Source: DATFPQ01 sp035264765 (GTDB lineage: Bacteria; Actinomycetota; Actinomycetes; Actinomycetales; Angustibacteraceae). Taken from it: 6,603 nt of DNA. The translations under genes and the position numbers were made by a program. The stretch lies in NCBI GenBank assembly GCA_035264765.1, contig DATFPQ010000220.1, forward strand, positions 1 to 6,603, in the 5' to 3' direction. The notes below the pieces were generated by a model, which saw only the letters and a list, made by a program, of their open reading frames with translations, searched no databases and was not told the origin of the DNA. Positions 1 through 4,450 of this stretch are shown here, piece by piece; positions within the stretch are counted from its first letter, which is position 1, and each line of letters starts with the position of its first letter.

Positions 1-11
1 AAGGCTCTTCC

Positions 12-239
12 ATGGCATCGCTGTTCACCAAGGTCGCCGCGTTCGCCCGCTCGCCGCAGGGTCAGCGGATGATCTCGCAGGCGACGACCAAGGCCAAGCA
101 GGTCGCAAACGACCCGAAGACCCGCGCCCGCATCGACCAGCACGCCGCCCGGGTGCGCGCCGAGCTCGCCAAGCGGCGCAGCGGCGGCACGCCCCCGGCC
201 GGCGGTCCCACCGCTCCCGGCGGTCCTACGGCTCGCTGA
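12..239 (+). CDS. Small basic hypothetical protein, 75 aa
   Basis: I do not recognise a characterised family. The protein opens with a short amphipathic stretch (MASLFTKVAAFARSPQGQRM). A Lys/Arg/Ala-rich, probably helical middle follows (about residues 20-56). The tail is low-complexity Pro/Gly and contains GGPTA twice (about residues 64-74). There is no signal peptide, membrane segment or cysteine. The SPQGQRM segment recalls small conserved actinobacterial proteins of unknown function, but that is recollection, not a search result. The ATG at 12 is the only sensible start, but just 11 bases of upstream sequence are present, so a ribosome binding site or promoter cannot be judged. The stop (237-239) lies inside the 3' end of the opposing ABC-F gene, a 14-nt tail-to-tail overlap. 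The sequence composition up to about residue 58 looks coding. The Pro/Gly tail could be loosely constrained. Confidence 0.68.
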   Translation: MASLFTKVAAFARSPQGQRMISQATTKAKQVANDPKTRARIDQHAARVRAELAKRRSGGTPPAGGPTAPGGPTAR

Positions 240-1863
240 CCTGGCCGTCGCGCACGCTCAGCCGGCGGGTGCTGTGGACAGACTGCAGCATCCGCCGGTC
301 GTGCGTGACGAGCAGGAGCGTTCCGGGGAACGCGTCGAGCGCCTGCTCCAGCTGCTCGATGGCGGGCAGGTCGAGGTGGTTGGTGGGCTCGTCCAGCACC
401 AGCAGGTTCACGCCCTGGGCTTGCAGCAGCGCGAGCGCGGCTCGCGTGCGCTCTCCCGGTGACAGCGACGCGGCCGGCCGGCCGACGTGCTCGGCCCCGA
501 GGCCGAACTTGGCGAGCAGGGTCCGGACGTCCGACGTGGGCCAGTCCGGGACGAACGAGGAGAACCGCTCCAGCAGCGGAGTCGGCCCGGCGAACCGCCC
601 CCGGGCCTGGTCGACCTCGCCGACCAGCACGCTCGCCCCAAGCCGCGCCTCGCCCTCGTCCGGGGTGAGGCGTCCCAGCAGCAGCTGCAGCAGGGTGGTC
701 TTCCCGGAGCCGTTGGCGCCGGTCACCACGACCCGGTCGCCCGAGTCGAGCTGCAGGTCGACCGGCCCGAGCACGAAGTCGCCCCGCCGCACCTTCGCAC
801 CGCGCAGCGTGGCCACCACCGCGCCGGCACGAGGCGCCGCAGCGATCTCCAGCTGTAGCCGCCACTCCTTGCGCGGCTCCTCCACGACGTCCAGCCGCTC
901 CAGCAGCCGGTCGGTCTGGCGCGCCTTGGCGGCCTGCTTCTGCGAGGACTGCCGCGCCTTGTGCACGAGGTGCTTGTCGTTGTCGGTGGCCTTGCGCAGC
1001 GCCTGCCGGGTGCCCTTGTCGGACCAGCCGCGTTGCATCCGAGCCCGCGCCTGCAGCTCGCTGCGGGTCTGGTCGTACTCCTCGTACTGAGCCCGCGCGT
1101 GCTGGCGGGCGACCTCCCGCTCGCGCAGGTAGTCCTCGTAGCCGCCGCCGTAGACTCCGACCCGCTGCTGGGCCAGGTCGAGCTCGACGACCTGGGTTAC
1201 CGTCCGGGCGAGGAACTCGCGGTCGTGGCTCACCACGACGACGCCCGCCCGCAGCCCCGAGACGAACTCCTCGAGCCGGGCCAGGCCGGCCAGGTCGAGG
1301 TCATTCGTCGGCTCGTCCAGCAGGAACACGTCATAACGCGAGAGCAGCAGCGAGGCCAGCGAGGCGCGGGCCGCCTGGCCCCCGGACAGCGAGGTCATCG
1401 GGGCCTGCAGCCGGACGCCGAGCCCCAGGTCGGCACAGACCTCGACGGCGCGCTCGTCCAGATCGGCGCCGCCCAGGGCCAGCCACGACTCCAGCGCCGC
1501 CGCGTACTCGTCGTCCGCTTCTGGGACGCCCTCGGCCAATGCGGTCGTCGCGGCGTCCAGGCGCTGCTGGGCCGCTTGCACCCCCGTACGCCGGGCCAGG
1601 AAGGTGGCGACGTCCTCACCGGGGTGCCGCTCGGGCTCCTGCGGCAGGTAGCCGACCGATGCCTCCGGCGGGGAGACGGCCAGCGAGCCGTGCTCCGGGC
1701 GCGCCAGCCCGGCCAGCATCCGGAGCAGGGTCGACTTCCCGGCACCGTTCGCGCCCACCAGGCCGACGACGTCCCCCGGCGCGACGACGAGGTCGAGCCC
1801 GGAGAACAGCGGTCGGGCGCCGAAGCCCGCCGCCAGGTCGCGAGTGACGAGGGTGGCGCTCAT
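226..1863 (-). CDS. ABC-F family ATPase (twin nucleotide-binding domains, soluble)
   Basis: This 545-aa protein has two ABC ATPase domains and no transmembrane segment, the ABC-F arrangement. Members act on the ribosome as translation factors or as target-protection antibiotic resistance proteins, not as exporters. Domain 1: Walker A GANGAGKST (37-45), Q-loop Q75, signature LSGGQ (159-163), Walker B/E LLDEPTNDLD (181-190), switch VSHDREFL (211-218). A charged interdomain linker follows (about 240-345), with a Lys/Arg-rich part at 279-317. Domain 2: Walker A GANGSGKTT (382-390), signature LSPGE (467-471, not canonical LSGGQ), Walker B LLVLDEPTNHLD (487-498), switch VTHDRRML (519-526). Both catalytic glutamates are present. 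I chose ATG 1863, not an upstream GTG at 1920, because the intervening residues do not look like the family and a TACCGT element lies 7 nt before this ATG. It has no obvious partner gene. Whether it is a housekeeping or a resistance-type ABC-F cannot be decided by eye. Confidence 0.93.
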   Translation of the reverse strand: MSATLVTRDLAAGFGARPLFSGLDLVVAPGDVVGLVGANGAGKSTLLRMLAGLARPEHGSLAVSPPEASVGYLPQEPERHPGEDVATFLARRTGVQAAQQRLDAATTALAEGVPEADDEYAAALESWLALGGADLDERAVEVCADLGLGVRLQAPMTSLSGGQAARASLASLLLSRYDVFLLDEPTNDLDLAGLARLEEFVSGLRAGVVVVSHDREFLARTVTQVVELDLAQQRVGVYGGGYEDYLREREVARQHARAQYEEYDQTRSELQARARMQRGWSDKGTRQALRKATDNDKHLVHKARQSSQKQAAKARQTDRLLERLDVVEEPRKEWRLQLEIAAAPRAGAVVATLRGAKVRRGDFVLGPVDLQLDSGDRVVVTGANGSGKTTLLQLLLGRLTPDEGEARLGASVLVGEVDQARGRFAGPTPLLERFSSFVPDWPTSDVRTLLAKFGLGAEHVGRPAASLSPGERTRAALALLQAQGVNLLVLDEPTNHLDLPAIEQLEQALDAFPGTLLLVTHDRRMLQSVHSTRRLSVRDGQVSEP

Positions 1864-1870
1864 GCCCGGG

Positions 1871-1876
1871 ACGGTA
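1871..1876 (-). promoter_or_regulatory. Probable -10 element of a leaderless promoter for the ABC-F gene
   Basis: On the minus strand the hexamer TACCGT fits the actinobacterial -10 pattern TANNNT. It is separated by 7 nt (CCCGGGC) from ATG 1863, the spacing expected if transcription starts at the A of the start codon. No good Shine-Dalgarno sequence fills the gap, and no clear -35 hexamer is visible 16-18 nt upstream. The same hexamer, spacing and flanks occur before recQ. The leaderless reading is inferred and would be settled by the mapped 5' end. Confidence 0.5.
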
Positions 1877-1978
1877 CCTACTGGGTCGGCCCGCCGTCGC
1901 AGCGGTTTCTCGCAAGCCACGTCGGCGCGGCCGAATCCTGGCTCACCGGCTGGCGTGGCGGCGGCGGATAGGAGACAC

Positions 1979-2000
1979 TAACCTACGGGACCGTAAGTTA
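1979..2000. promoter_or_regulatory. Palindromic operator upstream of the acyl-ACP desaturase gene
   Basis: Two 10-nt arms, TAACCTACGG and CCGTAAGTTA, flank the 2-nt centre GA. Nine of the ten arm positions are complementary (mismatch c1983/a1996). A second, perfect palindrome, CGTAA-G-TTACG, overlaps its right arm at 1992-2002, and a further TACG/CGTA pair is centred near 2004-2005. Size and symmetry suit a TetR-type dimer. The site sits just upstream of the proposed -10 at 2009, in the usual place for repression. TetR-family control of desaturase genes is known in bacteria, but no regulator gene lies in this window, so the protein that binds here is unknown. Confidence 0.6.
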
Positions 2001-2008
2001 CGCTGACG

Positions 2009-2016
2009 TAGGGTGG
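2009..2016 (+). promoter_or_regulatory. Desaturase start signal: -10-like TAGGGT or ribosome binding site
   Basis: The stretch TAGGGTGG ends 6 nt before ATG 2023. It can be read two ways. As DNA, TAGGGT (2009-2014) fits TANNNT, 8 nt from the ATG, giving a leaderless or nearly leaderless mRNA. As RNA, AGGGTGG is a moderate Shine-Dalgarno match at acceptable spacing, which would place the promoter within or upstream of the palindrome. I see no convincing -35 hexamer for either reading. Confidence 0.4.
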
Positions 2017-2022
2017 ACTGCC

Positions 2023-2961
2023 ATGAAGGAACTGACGCAGCGCCAACTGCTGGTTGAGCTCGAGCCGGTCGTCGAGCGCGAGCTGGAACGGCACCTCAAG
2101 GCCGCCAAGGAGTGGTTCCCGCACGAGTACGTGCCGTGGAGCGAGGGCCGCAACTACGACGGCATCTTCGACGGCGACCCCTGGACGCAGGAGCAGTCGA
2201 AGATGAGCCCCACCGCGCGCACCGCGCTGGTGGTCAACCTGCTCACCGAGGACAACCTGCCGAGCTACCACCGGGAGATCTCGGACACGTTCGGCCGGGA
2301 CGGCGCCTGGGGCACCTGGGTGGACCGGTGGACGGCCGAGGAAGGCCGGCACGGCATCGCCCTGCGGGACTACCTGCTGGTGACCCGCGCCGTCGACCCG
2401 GTCCAGCTCGAGCGCGAGCGGATGATCCACATGGGCGGTGGCTTCGAGCAGGACCACGACGAGATGCTGCGCTCGGTGGCGTACGTCTCCTTCCAGGAGC
2501 TGGCCACCCGCATCTCGCACCGCAACACCGGCAAGTACACGCAGGACCCGTACTGCGAGCAGATGCTCGCCCGCATCGCGCAGGACGAGAACCTGCACAT
2601 GGTCTTCTACCGGAACCTGCTGGCCGCGGCGCTGGAGATCGCGCCCGAGCAGACGCTGCAGGCGGTGCGCGACGTGGTGAAGACGTTCCAGATGCCCGGT
2701 CACACCATCCAGGACTTCGGACGCCGGTCCGTGCAGATCGCGATGGCCGGCATCTACGACCTGCGGATCCACCGGGACGAGGTGCTCGCTCCGGTGCTGA
2801 AGACCTGGAGGGTCTGGGACCGCGAGAACCTGGGCGCCGAGGGCGAGCAGGCGCGTGACGAGCTCGCTGACCTGCTGGACCAGCTGGACAAGGCGGCGGC
2901 GCGGTTCGAGGACAAGCGCTCGGCGTACCTGGAGCGGCAGGCCGCGCGCAAGGTGGGCTGA
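2023..2961 (+). CDS. Soluble acyl-[ACP] desaturase (diiron, DesA1/DesA2-like)
   Basis: This 312-aa protein belongs to the fatty-acid desaturase type 2 family. Members introduce a cis double bond into acyl chains carried on acyl carrier protein, using O2 and ferredoxin-delivered electrons at a diiron centre in a cytosolic four-helix bundle. All six expected iron ligands are visible: E76 (LLTEDNLPSYH), E107 and H110 (EEGRH), E159 (SFQELATR), E189 and H192 (DENLH). Spacing and motifs match the plant stearoyl-ACP desaturases and mycobacterial DesA1/DesA2. There is no signal peptide or membrane segment, which separates it from integral-membrane acyl-CoA desaturases. The C-terminal 45 residues (about 268-312) form a charged, probably helical extension. 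ATG 2023 is the first in-frame start and follows the start signal at 2009-2016. A palindromic operator lies upstream and a strong terminator follows, so it is probably monocistronic. Chain-length and position specificity cannot be read from sequence. Confidence 0.93.
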   Translation: MKELTQRQLLVELEPVVERELERHLKAAKEWFPHEYVPWSEGRNYDGIFDGDPWTQEQSKMSPTARTALVVNLLTEDNLPSYHREISDTFGRDGAWGTWVDRWTAEEGRHGIALRDYLLVTRAVDPVQLERERMIHMGGGFEQDHDEMLRSVAYVSFQELATRISHRNTGKYTQDPYCEQMLARIAQDENLHMVFYRNLLAAALEIAPEQTLQAVRDVVKTFQMPGHTIQDFGRRSVQIAMAGIYDLRIHRDEVLAPVLKTWRVWDRENLGAEGEQARDELADLLDQLDKAAARFEDKRSAYLERQAARKVG

Positions 2962-2978
2962 CCCCCGGCGCCGACAAG

Positions 2979-3016
2979 GGACCGTCCGCAGGCGCGCTAG
3001 CGCCTGTGGACGGTCC
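2979..3016 (+). terminator. Strong hairpin terminator after the desaturase gene
   Basis: GGACCGTCCGCAGGCGC (2979-2995) pairs with GCGCCTGTGGACGGTCC (3000-3016) around the 4-nt loop GCTA. The result is a 17-bp stem with a single G-U wobble (2988/3007) and no bulge. It begins 17 nt after the stop codon. The stem is followed by TGTGCGTCTG, not a T-run, a form often seen downstream of actinobacterial genes. It should insulate the transporter gene from desaturase transcription. It is almost symmetric, so it could also act on antisense transcription. Confidence 0.85.
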
Positions 3017-3018
3017 TG

Positions 3019-3046
3019 TGCGTCTGCCCCGCCTGCGGGAGGCGCA
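3019..3046 (+). terminator. Possible second, weaker hairpin in tandem
   Basis: Two nucleotides after the first stem, TGCGTCT (3019-3025) pairs with AGGCGCA (3040-3046) over 7 bp with one G-U pair. The enclosed C/G-rich region can form extra imperfect pairs. It could be a backup terminator, or a structure over the transporter promoter. It is much weaker than its neighbour and could be chance in G+C-rich DNA. Confidence 0.35.
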
Positions 3047-3058
3047 GGACCGGGCTGA

Positions 3059-3064
3059 GACAAT
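3059..3064 (+). promoter_or_regulatory. Possible -10 element for the MFS transporter gene
   Basis: GACAAT lies 6 nt before the GTG start at 3071. It matches the strong TANAAT form of the -10 at five of six positions, with G for the first T, and is one of the few A/T-rich spots in the region. No Shine-Dalgarno-like purine run lies between it and the start codon, and no clear -35 is seen. A leaderless GTG-initiated mRNA is therefore plausible but unproven. Confidence 0.35.
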
Positions 3065-3070
3065 TGGTGC

Positions 3071-4426
3071 GTGAGTCCCGCTCGGCTGGCCCCGTCGTCG
3101 GCGGCGAGAGTCCCCCGGCTGGGCTGGCTGGTGTGGGCCGTCGCACTGCTGACGTACCTCGTGGCGGTGCTGCAGCGGACGTCCCTCGGCGTGGCCGGGA
3201 TCGACGCCGCCGAACGTTTCGGCGCCTCGGCCAGCATGCTGGCGGCCTTCGCCGTGCTGCAGCTGCTGGTGTACGCCGGGCTGCAGGTGCCGATAGGGAT
3301 CCTGCTGGACCGCATCGGCTCAAAGCGGCTGATCGTCGCGGGCGCCTTCGTCATGGCGGCCGGGCAGGTGCTGCTGGCGTTGACCACCAGCCTGCCGCTG
3401 GCCGTGGTGGCCCGCGTGCTCGTGGGCGCCGGCGACGCGATGACCTTCGTGTGCGTGCTGCGGCTCGTGGTCAGCTGGTTCCCTGCCGGACGGGTCCCGC
3501 TGTTCACGCAGCTCACCGGCATCACCGGCCAGGTGGGTCAGATCCTCAGCGCGATCCCGCTCGTGCGGCTGCTGCACGGCCCCGGCTGGACGCCCACCTA
3601 CCTGTCCGCCGCCGCGCTCGGTGTGTTCGTCGGCGTGCTGTCCCTGGCGCTGCTGCGGGACGCCCCTCCCGGCGCCATCGGCACCGACCGCTCGCCCAGC
3701 CTGCACGCCGTCCGCCGTCAGCTGGCGGCCGCCTTCCGCCACCCGGGAACCCGCCTCGGGCTGTGGACGCACTTCGTGACCCAGTTCTCCGGCACCGTGT
3801 TCGCGCTGATGTGGGGCTTCCCGTTCCTGGTGGCCGGCGAGGGCCTGACCCCGGGCCAGGCCGGTGGCCTCCTCACGCTGTTCGTGCTGGTGGCCATGGC
3901 GACCGGGCCGCTGTTCGGGCGGCTGGTCGCCCGGCACCCGCTGCGCCGGTCCTGGCTGGTGCTCGGCATCGTGGGGGTCACCGCAACGGCCTGGACCGCG
4001 GTCCTCGCCTGGCCGGGGCGGGCGCCGCTGGCACTGCTGGTCGTGCTCGTGCTGGCCCTGTCCCTAGGCGGACCGGGGTCGATGATCGGGTTCGACTTCG
4101 CCCGTACCTTCAACCCGGCCGGCCGGCTCGGCAGTGCGACCGGGATCGTGAACGTCGGCGGGTTCGTGGCCTCGCTGCTCACCATCCTCGCGATCGGCGT
4201 CGTCCTCGACGCCGTCGGCGGCTCGGGTGCCGGCGGGACCGCCTCCTACTCGCTCGACTCGTTCAAGCTCGCGTGGGCGGTTCAGTACGTCGTGTGGGTC
4301 GTGGGCGTTCTCGGCGTGGTCCGCGCCCGGCGGCAGGTGCGTCGGCGGCTGGCGCTCAAGGGCGTCGTGGTGCCGCCCATCCGCGAGGCCATCGCCCGCG
4401 ACCGGCGGGCCGGCCGCGCCATCTGA
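3071..4426 (+). CDS. Major facilitator superfamily transporter, 12 TM
   Basis: This 451-aa integral membrane protein has about twelve hydrophobic segments in two groups of six: roughly 18-36, 55-79, 87-106, 108-134, 144-167, 175-195, then 229-253, 262-285, 294-313, 317-337, 356-380, 397-416. The MFS loop 2-3 motif is clear as GILLDRIGSKR (76-86), with a weaker counterpart GPLFGRLVARHPLRR (279-293) in the second half. Segment 4 carries RVLVGAGDAM (115-124), corresponding to the conserved Arg/Gly of motif B. The long cytoplasmic loop falls near 197-226 and a basic tail follows residue 417. These features support secondary active transport in the cytoplasmic membrane. Substrate and direction cannot be assigned, and neighbours give no clue. 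GTG 3071 is preferred because the N-terminus then has a short basic leader before TM1, and no in-frame ATG occurs until within TM2. The gene converges on recQ. Confidence 0.9.
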   Translation: MSPARLAPSSAARVPRLGWLVWAVALLTYLVAVLQRTSLGVAGIDAAERFGASASMLAAFAVLQLLVYAGLQVPIGILLDRIGSKRLIVAGAFVMAAGQVLLALTTSLPLAVVARVLVGAGDAMTFVCVLRLVVSWFPAGRVPLFTQLTGITGQVGQILSAIPLVRLLHGPGWTPTYLSAAALGVFVGVLSLALLRDAPPGAIGTDRSPSLHAVRRQLAAAFRHPGTRLGLWTHFVTQFSGTVFALMWGFPFLVAGEGLTPGQAGGLLTLFVLVAMATGPLFGRLVARHPLRRSWLVLGIVGVTATAWTAVLAWPGRAPLALLVVLVLALSLGGPGSMIGFDFARTFNPAGRLGSATGIVNVGGFVASLLTILAIGVVLDAVGGSGAGGTASYSLDSFKLAWAVQYVVWVVGVLGVVRARRQVRRRLALKGVVVPPIREAIARDRRAGRAI

Positions 4427-4428
4427 GG

Positions 4429-4450
4429 GGCGGCTCGGGTCCGAGCCGTC
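4429..4450. terminator. Bidirectional hairpin between the MFS gene and recQ
   Basis: CGGCTCGG (4431-4438) and CCGAGCCG (4441-4448) are perfect inverted repeats, extendable outward by a G-T and a G-C pair to 4429-4450. They fill the 22-nt gap between two convergent stop codons and run into the recQ stop codon (4449-4451). Neither side has a real T-run. The position and symmetry suit a shared terminator for both genes. Confidence 0.6.

Noticed and set aside
1864..1920. Extended N-terminus for the ABC-F protein from GTG 1920
   Set aside because: The 19 extra residues are not ABC-F-like, and the extension would run through the TACCGT element. ATG 1863 gives the expected N-terminus directly before the first ATPase domain.
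961..1971. A 336-codon open frame on the + strand opposite the ABC-F gene
   Set aside because: It is antisense to the ABC-F coding region, with a composition that mirrors the opposite strand and no recognisable motif.
1877..1978. Possible extra gene or second operator in the left part of the divergent region
   Set aside because: I found no coding frame with sensible composition, no strong palindrome and no clear -35. It is simply upstream DNA as far as I can tell.
1978..3525. A 515-codon open frame on the - strand opposite the desaturase and transporter
   Set aside because: It runs opposite two well-supported genes, starts inside one and covers the terminator between them. The translation shows no domain.
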